Source of the DNA: Apostichopus japonicus | Lineage: Eukaryota; Echinodermata; Holothuroidea; Aspidochirotida; Stichopodidae | Direction of reading: 5' to 3' | Assembly: GCF_037975245.1 (NCBI RefSeq) | Contig: NC_092566.1 | Location: forward strand, 9,530,001-9,594,000 | DNA length: 64,000 bases | Part shown: one piece after another, positions 1 to 12,900 of the stretch | Layout of the letters: each line of letters opens with the position of its first letter | Numbering within the stretch: the first letter of the stretch is position 1 | Made by a program: the position numbers and the translations under genes | The notes under the pieces: model-generated | What the model saw: only the letters and a program-made list of their open reading frames with translations | Database searches by the model: none | Told to the model about the DNA's origin: nothing

Positions 1-327
1 AAACAATAGATTTGGCATTCTATACTATGGATGTCAGATGGACCTTCTGACTATATACCCTAAAGTCACTTTAAAAAAGAGTTTTAAACCCTGGGTGGAG
101 AGTGAGGATAGGGGTGGGGATGACCCCAATAATTTTCATGGCAGTCGGTAATCTTCATGTGGGTGTGGTACTCCCATAGAGGACATTTTCAACACCGCTG
201 AGCATCGCTGTACCGTCCAATATCTCCCCACCCCGATCCCCATCCCCGGACTTCAAATGCCTTTGATCCATACCCTTCAGCACTACTGCTTCCTTGATGA
301 TGGTTTTTAAAGTATTTACAAATTTAT

Positions 328-375
328 GGTTTTACACCTAAGCCGGAGGTTAACCTTCGGCTTAGGTGTAAAACC
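328..375. repeat. 48-bp near-perfect palindrome
   Basis: Two 24-base arms starting GGTTTTACACCTAAGCCG meet at the centre GGTTAACC with no spacer. Only one base pair (G against A at arm position 19) breaks the symmetry. It could form a cruciform, or be two transposon termini fused after loss of the interior. No target duplication is evident at its flanks. Confidence 0.85.
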
Positions 376-597
376 AGCTTTGGTGCACTTCAATGCTCCC
401 TTCTAAATAATTGTACATTCCTCAAATCCTGGCACTGTTTGTACTCCGAAGGCAAGAATTGGAAATCTCAGGTGAAATTAAGTCAACTCATTGGAAACAA
501 CTGTAGCAAACACTATAATTTGCCACTTGAAGTAACACAATCTAATGTGTTTGAATCTCATGCTTGTTGTATACAAGGCCACTGTACTGTATGAGTA

Positions 598-804
598 GTA
601 GTGTAAGCTCAGTGGTTAACGCCGGTTTCTTTCAATCAAAAGGTCCTGAGTTGGAGTCACTCTAAGAATAATGTATGTCGTCCAGTTATAGAGCTGTAGA
701 CAATTCATAGGCATGGACGTTAAAGATGAATCTAAGAGACTAACTTCGGTCAGCCTGCTGCAAGTTCCTGCTTGCAGGAGGATCTAAAATACGTACAAAC
801 AAAC
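598..804 (+). mobile_element. tRNA-derived SINE, family A, copy 1
   Basis: The head has a pol III A-box-like TAAGCTCAGTGG (604-615) and a B-box-like GAGTTGGAGTCAC (648-660). The body (TATGTCGTCCAGTTA, GACTAACTTCGGTCAGC, TGCTTGCAGGAGGATCTA) recurs at 11.2 and 14.4 kb. The 3' end runs into AAAATAC/AAAC-type repeats. This is the most complete of the three copies. Confidence 0.75.
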
Positions 805-1162
805 AGTTCCAGCTCCCGGGTTATAAATTACATGATAGTAGCAAGAACTAGTAACACTGCTCTTTGTAGATCATGTCCTGTACAAGCCTTAACACAGGCC
901 TATCGTGATATTTGTGCATCTTGTGCTTACAGCATTCTGCACAAGATACAACAACTTAACTTTACTAAATTAATGAATTAAAAAGGCCAGAAGACAAGTT
1001 ATATGTGCTCAGATTGGAATTTCCTTTTAACTATTCTTGTATTAAGGATTTAAGAAAAAATTACACCCATCAGTCTGAACGCCAGTAACAGAAGTTTAGC
1101 AATATATACCGCACTGTACCCTTGTTTGAGGGACAATATAGGGCGTAATGTATATTTCTACT

Positions 1163-1942
1163 CAAGGGCGGCGGAACCGGGGGGGCACAGGGGGCACGTG
1201 CCCCCCCACTTTTCCTCAGGTTAAAAATGTGCCCTTTTTCTACATGAAAATTTCTAAATAAATAAAGAGTTTACAAAGCGAAACCCATGTCGAATGAAAT
1301 ATTTCGGGAAGTTTTAAATGTTTACTACCACAGGCGTAGGAGCCCAATTTGATTGGGGGGGGGGGGGGGCTGTAACGACTTGCCCGAAAAATATTAGCAA
1401 AATTTTTCGCGCGCTACGCGCGCGTTCAACACGTTAATGTGCATATCATATAGGTATGCGTTGGTTATTACATCGCATGCCAATAACATACAATCATTTG
1501 CCGTGTTATAACCCTTCCAAATTGGTTAGAATTATTGGCAAAGTCGTTACAATAATAATGATCATGATAATATCAGTTTAACCATTGAAAAACACATAGA
1601 AAAGTATTTTTCTTTCAGTATTTTGACATATTTCATTTGCTTTCATGCATTTATCGATCGCGTGTGCAGGGACTTGGACTTTATAATGATTTCACCTCAT
1701 TTTGTCTTTTTCCTTCTTTCCCAATTTGCACATTAGATATTGCAGTGCTAGTATGCATTGTTTCCTTGCGGAGGGGGGGGGGGGGGTTGCGTTGATGGAG
1801 TGATGTGCATACGCAAATAAGATAATACAATAAGAGTTATACAGGGTACTAAATATCAGGCTGCATCAGTCCAATCGAATTTCTGCAAAGTGCCCTTCGA
1901 CGTTGGTGCCCCCCCAGATTAAAAGTGCTTCCGCCGCCCTTG
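1163..1942. mobile_element. hAT-like non-autonomous transposon with 8-bp target duplication
   Basis: Ends are inverted repeats CAAGGGCGGCGGAA / TTCCGCCGCCCTTG. Flanks are perfect 8-bp duplications TTTCTACT at 1155-1162 and 1943-1950. An 8-bp duplication and CA(A/G)GG termini are hallmarks of the hAT superfamily. The 780-bp interior holds no transposase reading frame. A piece of another element (1331-1430) appears nested inside. Confidence 0.88.
1331..1430. mobile_element. Nested end of the GGCGTAGGAG element family
   Basis: CAGGCGTAGGAGCCCAATTT, a run of 15 G, then CTGTAACGACTTGCCCGAAAA match, in opposite orientation, the right end of the complete element at 23230-23470. No second terminus is visible, so this copy is partial. 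The right border is approximate. Confidence 0.6.
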
Positions 1943-3858
1943 TTTCTACTGCTATAATGAAAACTGGCGATTAGAAAATTTGTTGTCCACTGGATCTTCA
2001 AGTAGACTTGACTATTGGGCATTTTTTTTTCAAGTTAAAATTTACGATACTGTCAACTTAATTCCACATGTCTTCAAAATTCAGTCCCGCCCGGATAATG
2101 TTAAAGACTGCATGTAGACATTGCAGGTGAAGCATATATGTGGCTTTGTAACAGATTATCAATTTAAACAAAGTACTACACATGTAACAGAAAATCATTG
2201 AGCTCTGTACAGTACCTATGTATTAAATTCTTTTGGCAGTCCATAATTTGGAGAAACTTACATTTTCACACACTTGAAATAAGAATGTTCTGATCATTCC
2301 AATATAGCATGGATTCACTTTGTGTCTCTTTGTGTCCCTGAACCTGGGTTCTGTGGGGGAGGGATGGGAGGGGGGAGGGGGGGAGGGGCGAGGATGAGAG
2401 AGGGCAAGTATATCCTCCTGGATGAAATAGAAATGAACTGATCAATGGGTACATTGCATCTCTGTAGCCCTCTGAAAAGGGATGGGGTAAAGGAGGGGGG
2501 GGGAGGTTGGAGGCCCCTGGAGAGGAAAGTGAGTTAACATTTAATTTGATCTTTAGATGTTAGAGTCAACATGAACATTTCCCTCTATGTATATAATTTT
2601 CATGTTTCCTGGAGAAGCCAAAATGATAATATATGTGGTTCCCTTGTTGAAATGACCGACTTGTAAACTTTCATTGTCAATTATGTTTTACAAAATTACT
2701 GCAAGAGGAGAGCAGACAATTAGTTTTGCTCAGTAAATGTGTTGTTTTTTAGTTATTTTTTAACAAGCATTTGACACCCTTTTCATTTCCCACTCCTCAA
2801 CCCTCTTCCATCCATCCATCCCTCCCTCCCTCCCCCACCCACCCACCCAACCCACTCCCCTCCCCACCCCCACTCTACATCTGCATTACTCTGGATATTT
2901 CTATTTGCAACCCCTTTATTTCCACATTTTAAAGCTCGTCATTTGTAAATTCATGCGTATATGCATGATCAATTGATTCATAAAAAACTTTTGAAATTTT
3001 ACTTTTTAATATACAGTACCTCGTTCTTTATAACTTAAATATCTTATTCTTCTAAATATGACAGACATATTGGTTTTACCAGTCAGTCTTACAACTGCAC
3101 TTTAAATTTAACCACAATAGTTTGCCAGTTTTGCATAGAAATAAAAAATTAAAAAAAATCAGATACTGTATAAGTTAACCACAACAATAATTCCTTTTGT
3201 ATGTCCTACCTTAATACCCCATTAACGCTGATAATTTTTTATCGATGCATTGATTCATCATCCCCTGTTATATGAACACCAGCTTTTTATAAAACTTAAC
3301 CACTCCTATACAACAACATATAACTGCAAGTCTTTTCATTGTGTTCTATTGAATAGCTTTTGTACTCCTCTAGTTGTAATATGGCCCCTCAATAATCAAA
3401 TCATTGTGACCAGCTATTGATTCCACACCAGTGTGAATTTGTATCTGCAAGGGAAAAACACAATGGGACCAAGCTACTACACTATATGTGAAGCGTCAAG
3501 GTGTGCAGTTACCTTCCTTATTTTTTGTTGTTGCTTTGTTGTATTTCTGTGTATGGAGCCATTGTACCCTTTCTGTATTATTCAACCTTGTTTTGATAAT
3601 GTCTCATAATAGAAGTTATCCTATCCAAGGGAGAGAAATGTCAGGATGTTTTGTCACCTTCCAATGATACAAACAGTGCAAATATTTGCACTTTGCACCT
3701 TCAGAAAGAAAAGGACCAGAAATTTGTGTCAAGAAAACTTTTGCTGAGCGGTGGTTGGTGTATAGGGGGGTGACATGCTGAAAGTCAGTTTTATAGTTGA
3801 GTGCATGGTGTAACCATGATTACTTGGACATAAATTGGGTAGCGCTGTTCCATTCAAC

Positions 3859-3949
3859 ATGTCGCCTTCTGGAAATAATACCTGGAATAAGATATACTGG
3901 ACTATTGCCTTTCTTAGTCTTGTATTTATATCTGTAGCTTCTGGTCAAG
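3859..3949 (+). CDS. Cadherin gene exon 1: start codon and signal peptide
   Basis: Encodes residues 1-30 plus the first base of codon 31, then donor GTAAGG (phase 1). The ATG at 3859 is the first in frame after a TGA at 3817 and has A at -3, so it is a good start. A polar N-terminus (MSPSGNNTWNK) precedes a hydrophobic core (IYWTIAFLSLVFISVASG), the pattern of a cleaved signal peptide, with likely cleavage near ASG/Q. The 5' UTR part of the exon lies just upstream; its beginning cannot be seen. Confidence 0.85.
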
Positions 3950-6900
3950 GTAAGGATTATTTTTCTTTTCCTGTAAATAATTATAAAACACTCTTAACTG
4001 TGCACATGGCAATGATCCTCTCCCAGAGTGGTTTGGACTAACATGGTGTTCGGATGACAGAAAGTGAACTAATGTGTAGTTCCACAACTCCTTCTTTCAA
4101 TCCTTTTTTATCCTCCTCTCCCCTCCTCCCCCCTTATTTCCCCCTATCTTAAATGGGCAATTATCATTTTAAGATCACTGTATTAAATATAGTCTGTACT
4201 CTGTGTTATTCATCTGTATATCAGGGGTTCGACTTAATCATGAGCTATAGAGATAATGTTAAAATTCCGATATCTTTTTATGTAACGAGCTGAATTAATC
4301 GGCTAAACCGCGTGGAATTTGCAAAGCATAATTATTTTAAATTCGAAAGCAGTGACAAGCTGTCAGATTCTATAGGGCAGATGCACATTTGTGATCTGAT
4401 TCCAACATGTTACATTTTATCTTTTATGACTTTGGACTCCTTTTGGTAAATTGCTAATTCTTTCACTCAGGGATTTGGTAGCTTTCTGTTTCCTAAGTAG
4501 ACCATGTATATACATAATGTCCATCAGACCTTAGCAAAGAAAGAAAATATGAGATGATTGTTTAATTTGTTTTATGTAGATCCTCATGAATGTCAAACAT
4601 ATCGGTTGCTCACGTATATTCTAAATTGTCATAATTTGAAAACAGGCTTTAAGCAGAAAGTGTCCTCTTACCTAAATGAACTCTGAGAAAGGTGATATGT
4701 GGTTGTATAACCTACCTACTAATATACAGAAAAGGGTAGCATCAAAATCTATACTGTAGATGTGTATTAGCTCATTTCCATAAAACTGAAAAAAATACAC
4801 ATTTACTCATATTACAGTTTACTCACATTTACAGTTTGTCCATGACTTATAAAATGTGCATACAAAGAAAGTCGCTTAATACAGTTAAGTTGTTATGTTA
4901 GGTTTTATCACAAAATGTAACCTTGCAAGTAATTTCATTGTGAAGTATGATAGTTAATTAGTTTTGTCAAAATTACGACAAATCCAAATCTCTGTGTAAA
5001 ACTTGTAATAAAAGTGTAGCCAAAGAAAAATGATGTTCTCTCAGTGTAAAGCCTTACATTGTTGAGAATGTTGCCCTGATCCAGCAAAGCAGCCCCCCCC
5101 CCCCAAAAAAAAAACAAAAAAAACCCACATACACATGAAAAATATCAAAAACAAACACACAGGTAACAAAAAATGTGCTTGCATAGTGGGAGACTAAGAC
5201 AAATTATCCAACTAGCCATTGTAATAAATTCCTTCACCTCATGAATTTAATGCCAAACAGTCCCATTTTTGTTGCTTTGAATTTGTGAAAAATAGATTTA
5301 AAAAATATCCAATCAGTCCTGTAACATTTCATTCTTTTCCTCACCTTAAGCAGCATCATCCATCAAAACAGTTAAAAGTCTGTCAAATTGTATGTCTCTC
5401 TCAAATGTTATAATAAATATTTAAAATAATGTTGACAACTTCAAAGAGAAACCTGGGAAAAGTTTACGACAGTACTTTCAATAGTCCTGCAAGGGAGTTT
5501 TACGAGAAACCATTTGTACGGAGATTATATAAGATCTATGGGGATTTTTCAAGTTTTTTATGATCAATGTTCTTCATATATATTTGAAGAGATATGTTAA
5601 GAGATAAACCATGACGCTCAGAAACTGCTAAATTATTGAGTTGTCTCTACATGGCTGGGATTTAATTGTGTGAATAAATTAATCTTCCATGGGTGGTAGA
5701 TATCACGGCATATTAATATTTATACTGTTATGTCCAAAGTAATGAAATATGGACGTTGGTAAAAGTCAGCTGGATTCAATTCACTCACTTTTATCAGTCT
5801 TAAAACAAATCATGGCAAATTTTTAAGGATTTTTTATATTCTGGTTGTGCTTTGATAAACCAGGTCTTCATTATCATTTGGAACAGCAAATGTGGTTGTG
5901 TGCACAAAATGCACCCAATATGTACAGTATGTACACTACATGCATGTATCAGAGATGTGTAGGTGAAAGGAACACCTGAGCTTTGGACCAGCAAAGTTCC
6001 CCTTTAGAGTTCCCCTTTAGGTGGATCACAGGCCTGTTAATACTATGTTTGTTTTATTTCAGTAGATCTCGAAAGGGATCGGTTGTGATAAATTTTTCCT
6101 TATATGGGGTTGTTTAGTTACGATGCAATCTGAATTCGATGTAAACAGCCATTTGGTCGTCAATCGGATGAAAGCCAAAGCTGATTTTTGGCGGTCTGAA
6201 CCGCAGAAATTAACTTTCCTAGCAAATTTCTATTTCTTAGGGTGGGGAGGGGGCAGAATGGTTTAGGAGGGGGTTAATATAACATATCAAGACTACAATT
6301 CACCCTAAATTCCTCTTTTAGACGATCTCACTTGGCCTAGCTTTTTTTTTTTTTGTGCAAAATTCCCTGAGCACTGACATCTGAATAAAAGTTTTTTATC
6401 TTAATCGATCCTCTTAAAGGTGTTGGGACAAATTTTGGAGGTTATTGACCTGGAAATGTAGGTACAGTCTTTAACATTTGAGCAATTGTGGCGTCTGCAA
6501 ACAAATTTGGGGCATTACTACCCACGTCTTTCCAGATTCTAACATTTCATTGCTTCTAATATATGCCACCTCCTTTATCCACTTTATCCTTGATCCACCA
6601 GCCCTGGTATGGGTACTGCTAGTAAAGTGAATATATTTGTTAAGATTATTTGTTAAAAACAAAATGGAAATATTTAATGGATAATTGAAATTATTCAATC
6701 TTTCCTCATCTTTCCTCAAATTGCACTATTTCTAAAAAAAAAATTAGGAAAAAAAAAAGTTGCATAATCAATGTTCAAGCTTCACAAAGTAGTTGCTCTT
6801 ATTGGAGTTTACTCTATATATTAACTGTCTGGCCGATTAAGTTCTATTTAACACGATTGGCATTAATGTATGTAAACAGTTTGCCGAGGAGGAAATCTGT

Positions 6901-9900
6901 TTTTTTGTCACTTATGTAAACTGACCTGCAGCATTAACTGAGCAAGAGTGAATATAATGAACATGTGAACCTCTGTTAAAGTACTAGATGGCCAATCTTG
7001 ACTGTATTGTCTTGGATGTGTTTTGTGGAGGTCCCTTGAGGTTTGCTACCCCCTATACCTGACCTTAGATTTCAATAATAGGCCCAATTACCCCATCTGC
7101 CTATATGGATAATCCAGCGCTGGTTAGATGCTAGATGTCACTACCGACATTATGTTAAACTTGAGAACACATCTGTAAATGGAGAGAATCCATCCGTACC
7201 TCGAGGGCAATGAATTTCACTTGACCCACTTTATGTACTCTTCGTTTTTAGTTTTGAAGTATATAACTAATAAAAATGGAAAGCCCATCTCTTTATATGG
7301 CATATTTTCCTAGGTCCCTCCCTAAATGACTTGCGGGCCTGGCCCCTGGGCTTTATCCCTCTGACCCCTTTCTTGTCACTCCTTGCTATATGGACAATTG
7401 GATAGAGATGACATCACAAGATGACATTTAGGCATGAACCTTACATCAAAACCTATTGTGGGAAACCATGCATGGTACCAATAAGTCACAAAGTTAATTA
7501 CCAGCTCTAAGTCTTATAAATGCACAGAATAAATAAATACAATTTCACTGTGCAGCTAAATTGAAGTCGGACATATCATGATATTGTACTGATTTGCATA
7601 GAGGTAAATGCATATGCATGGATTGGATAAAATATAAATTCAGATGCGATATTAACACAGAAGACGACCAGTACACTAGTACTGTACACGTTCAAGTTAA
7701 AAAAATTAATTTTAAAAATTTGTAGCTGTAGGATTCTGTTAATTATTTCAAACTATTGATTGTTTATAGTTTTTGCTTGAAATTCTTTGATTTGAAATAC
7801 TGAACACTCATGCATCAGGCAAGAGGTTGCGTGCCTAATATAGATGACAGCTTAGAGCACTAAATTGCCACCGTACTTAATGATAGTCTGTATAGGTCAC
7901 AAATTATAGCATGCTATAAAATGCAAAAGTACTTTACTGGAGGTATTTACTCTCCACATGGTTAACTGACATTCTTTCTGAACACACAAACTTTCCTCCA
8001 GGGTGGTACTAAAACAGTTATATAAAGAATTTTGACCAAAAGTGGACATATTTTTGAAAATCTGGCATAAATAGGGTCAACACAGCATACTGTGCTATAA
8101 ATACTGTCTGCACATTGTGCTTGCAGCCACATTTCCTTTTGAAGCTATATTATTATATTGTTGTCATAGCTATTCACTATGACAGTCTAGATTGAAAAAA
8201 AAAATTGAGGAGAAAAACAGCTGTTTTAGTACCAAGGAGGGTTCTAAAAACTAAAACTAGATGTCTCAATGTCCCTTAAGAGGATGTAACAGTTCATGAG
8301 GTTAATTGGTCAGAGATTTGTGCAGTTCCAAGTTGCCTATTGTAGTTGATGCAGAATTTTTAATGGTATTTTTCCAGAAAGGGTTTGATGAAAGTGACTG
8401 TAGGTTTGGTCCTGTGACTGCAAGACTTCATGTATGGGTAGGAGGATTGCTGGGCGAGTAAGAGGGACACAGAAATATGGTCGGGAACACATATTGGTAC
8501 AATAGGAAGGGGGGGGGGGTGGGGGTTAGGGTGTAGGTAGCAGATCTCCACTTGATATACAATAGTACATGTATCTTTGAATCTATACAAGTAACACTGC
8601 CTGTTGCCTATACATTTATTATATAATTGGCGCAGGCAGTTTCTTTTCAAGTTGAGCATTATATTAGCTATACGTACAGTTATCAATGTTTGCTAATCAA
8701 ATATATGTGCTGTGACAGAGTGGATACAGTTTTTCTGTTGGTGTTTTTGTTTTCTTTTTGTGTGTGTGTGTGTGTGATTTGTTTTATTTTGTGTGTTCTT
8801 GTTTTGTTTTTGTGTGTGTATGCTTTTTGTTTTGTTTTGTTTGTGTGTGTGTGTGTAATTCTTGTTTTGTTTTGATGTGTGTCTTTTTTGTTTTGTTTGT
8901 TTTTGTGTGTGTGCTCTTGTTTTGTTTTGTATGTTTTTTGTTTTGTTTGTTTGGGTGTGTGTGTTCTTGTTTTGTTTTGGTGTGTGTCTTTTTTGTTTTT
9001 GTGTGTGCTCTTGTTTTGTTTGTTTTGGTGTGTGTCTGTTTTTTGTTTTGTTTTGTTTTTGTGTGTGTCTGTTTTTTGTTTTGTTTTGTTTTTGTGTGTG
9101 TGCTCTTGTTTTGTTTTGTATGTTTTTTGTTTTGTTTGTGTGTGTGTGTGTTCTTGTTTTGTTTTTGTGTGTGTGTGTGCTTTTATTTATTTTTTTTTGT
9201 GTGTTCTTGTTTTGTTTTGATGTGTGTCTTTTTTGTTTTGTTTGTTTGGGTGTGTGTGCTCTTGTTTTGTTTTGTTTTTGTGTGTGTGTGTGCTTTTATT
9301 TTTTTTTTTTGTGTGTTCTTGTTTTGTTTTGGTGTGTGTCTTTTTTGTTTTGTTTGTTTTTGTGTGTGCTCTTGTTTTGTTTGTTTTTGTGTGTGTGCTT
9401 TTATTTTTTTTTTTTGTGTTCTTGTTTTGTTTTGGTGTGTGTCTTTTTTGTTTTGTTTGTTTTTGTGTGTGCTCTTGTTTTGTTTGTTTTTGTGTGTGTG
9501 CTTTTATTTTTTTTTTTTGTGTTCTTGTTTTGTTTTGGTGTGTGTGTAATTCTTGTTTTGTTTTGATGTGTGTCTTTTTTGTTTTGTTTGTTTTGTGTGT
9601 GCTCTTGTTTTGGTGTGTGTATGTTTTTTGATTTGTTTTGTTTTTGTGTGTGTCCTCTTGTTTTGTTTTGTTTTTGTGTGTATGTTTTTTGTTTTGTTTT
9701 GTTTTTGTGTGTGTGTTCTTGTTTTGTTTTGTTTTGTTTTGGTGTGTGTGTTCTTGTTTTGTTTTGGTGTGTGTATATATGTTTTTTGATTTGTTTTGTT
9801 TTGGTGTGTGTGTTCTTGTTTTGTTTTGTTTTTGTGTGTATGTTTTTTGTTTTGTTTTGTTTTTGTGTGTGTGTTCTTGTTTTGTTTTGTTTTGGTGTGT

Positions 9901-12900
9901 GTGTTCTTGTTTTGTTTTGGTGTGTGGTTTTTAGTTTTGTTTTTCTGTGTGTGTGTTTGCCGATCTCCATGCAGGTAATTTTTCAGTTGTGTAAAATAGT
10001 ACACCGGCCAATAATGTGGGGATATTAAAACTGATCAAACTTGTCAGTAAGTTTTTGCCTACAATCTCATCCCAAGGGGACTGTGTAATTGATGGTAAAA
10101 GATGTGTATTAAAGGCTGATAACAAGCTCTAACTAAATAAGAAATTGCTTTTATCTCTGGACAGTATTTAAATATAATCTGATTTGAATTTTCCATCTGA
10201 CAGGTGTGGCCTTTTCATTTTTCCATCAAATTTTGTTTAAAAATTCAATTTAGTTGTGTGGGAATATGAAATCCATTATAAATCACTGGTACAAAAAATT
10301 ACTTTGATGATCTTCGTCCCTCTCCAGACAAATGTCCTATATCACTAGAGATCATTTCCCACAAGTGTAAAAATTTTGCTAATCGGGTTATTCCATAAAT
10401 TTGGGGGACAGTTGAATTTCTGGGCCTGTTTTTTAGTCCTCATGAAAATAAAACATGTACAGGTATGGCTCCCTATTTAGATGGCATTCCCATGCAGTCC
10501 CCGAAGTATAAATTGAAAGCTACATATACTGTAGAATTTCTTACAGTCACTTCAAGGGTTGATACCTATGGAAAAGACAGATTTACCCCAAAACATATCG
10601 TGGCTCCAGAAACAAGTTTTAAGTTTGCCAAAACTTCCATATATATATTTTTTATATATTATATTAATTGAGATAGGATGAAATCTTTTTATTTTTTAAA
10701 ATGTATGTTATATTAATTGAGGTAGGATTAAAATCTTGGTAACTTTTAATATTGCTGCTTATAAATATATTGTGTACCAATTAGATCTCTTGAGTGGTAT
10801 CCAGTATAAAAATGGATTGGGAGTCGGGACAAATCTGTAAGGACCTTTTCCTGGTCGTCCCTGGGACAACCTGGTCTTACTTGTTGGTTGTCCGAACACC
10901 AAATTTGGTAAAAGAGTAGTAATATTTAAAATGAACATTGAGTAATGTGCACACTGTAGTAGATATACTGTAGTTGTATAGGTTTAATGGGAATAGAACT
11001 CAAGGCTTTATGCATTATTTAGTTATACTGTATCTACTGTAACTTGGATGTAAACAACTAGCGGTTGTCTGCCTGATGCCCCCACAGCTGACTTTGGTCA
11101 TCGGAACAGACATACTGTAGTCGTCTTGGCCTCAGACGACCAATGAAAAAATGGTAGTTTTCATTAGAATGACTCCATGTCCGAGTTCGAGTCACTCCAA
11201 GATTAATGTATGTCGTCCAGTTACAGAGTTGTTGACAATTGACAATTCATAATCATGGACATTAAATATGAATCTAAGAGGACTGACTTCGGTCAGCTTG
11301 TAGCTTTGATAAGCCAATGATGGCTTCTTCGCGAGTTACTGCTTGCAGAAGGATCTAAAATACAATACATGTTGCTGTAAAGGGCAACACACAATGACAC
11401 TGTACATCTAGTGTAAGGACTTTTGGGACTTAAATGATATTGATTCATCCTAGCTGAGCAAGATCTTGAAGCTGCTGCAACATTTTCTTCTTGAAAAAAC
11501 AGTGCCTAATGTATGAGAAACCTTTGCTACACAATTTAACACAGCAGTATGAAAGCTGAAGTGCCTCAACATTCAGAAAAGTAGTTTGAGACATTATGGT
11601 TCAAAAGTTTTGATAAAAGTATTAAGACAGTAATCCTGACAGCGTTAGGCCTCTTAATTTGGACGATCTCCTGTTTTTTATCGGTCGATATATCCATATT
11701 AAACGATACTTAGAGAGGAAATGAAAATTTGATAGCTTGATAATCTGGCAGAGTCATCATACCTCCATTGATAATGCAACTCTAGGGTGTACTGCAAGTC
11801 CATGACAATGTTGTTGCTATGGTTACAAAATTTGATGGCATGCTCTAGAAGTGTACAAAAATAGATGCAGTAGGCATGGATGGTCTACATTTCCTTTTGA
11901 TGGAGTTGTTTGTGACAGAAAGAGTAGCATAACGATGATAACGGTAAGAAAAGTAATTCTTTCCGGCAGGAAGGAATGTAAAATTTCCCTTTGGGTTTAA
12001 TCACTCGATAGTAATAGCAAATGGTATAATTAAAGGCCACTTATATGTGATGATCATGTTCGCTTGAGTTCTGCTGTGGCTTTTAAAGCACAAAAATTGG
12101 GGTGAGGAGGGGCAGTGGAAAATGACTGGGAAGTCTGAATTAGACAAATTGAGAGAAAGAAAAAAACTTGCGCAAATTTCGAATGTACTTCAGTTTTGAA
12201 ATTTGATCACTATCATCACTTCAATATCAATATTTAAATCGATGATTGAGCAAAAATATTTTCAAAAATAGAAGGTGAATGTAGACAACTTAATTTCGAA
12301 GTGAAAATTTGACATGTATTGCATTATCATGTTGTCTACATGAAGCTAAAGCGACATTTTATAGGGCCTTACATATATAAACCGAAGAATTGGTATCCAA
12401 CGGTGCTTTCAACACACTGTCAAGTATTTTCAAAAGCAAAAACATAAGCCGGAAAATTAAGCTTAGGATTTTTGAGGCTTTATTAAAGAGTATTTTTTTG
12501 TACAATTGCGAACTGTGGGGCACAACGAAGGATCTTGATCGCAAAATTGACACTTTTCAAAGGAGACTACTTCATAATATTTTCAACATTATAGATGGAC
12601 CAATAACAATTGGTTATCAAACGATGAGCTCTACAATGAAACCAACCAAACACCTTGGTCATCCATAGTCGCACATAGAAGATTGAGACTTTTCGGTCAT
12701 GTAGCAAGACTCCAGGAGGACGCTCCAGCAAAGGTTGCTTTAAGAGAAGCATTGAGACATACTGTACTGCTAAACCAGTAGGAAGGCCCGGGACTACCTT
12801 GCTTGGAAAAATAAAGTCGCAATTTAAGGACGTTAACATTAACAATTTCGAGGAAGCAATAAACCTTGCACAAGACCGTGATACGTGGCGGAGGTTAATC

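Larger units (their letters stand above)
1..3858. other. Upstream region without recognised genes
   Basis: AT-rich DNA with short C- and G-rich tracts (about 2360-2395, 2490-2505 and 2790-2870). It holds a near-palindrome, a SINE and a hAT-like element, listed separately. I see no convincing coding exon and no clear core promoter. The transcription start of the cadherin gene should lie somewhere here or in a non-coding exon that I cannot recognise. Confidence 0.5.

Noticed and set aside
3835-3858. Earlier start for the cadherin gene
   Set aside because: It would need a TTG start. ATG at 3859 has better context and directly precedes the signal peptide.
8758-10004. Overlapping long frames on both strands (Cys/Phe/Val-rich on +, Lys/Thr/Asn-rich on -)
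   Set aside because: They arise entirely from the T/G array, which is poor in stop codons. There is no domain, no start context and no splice structure.
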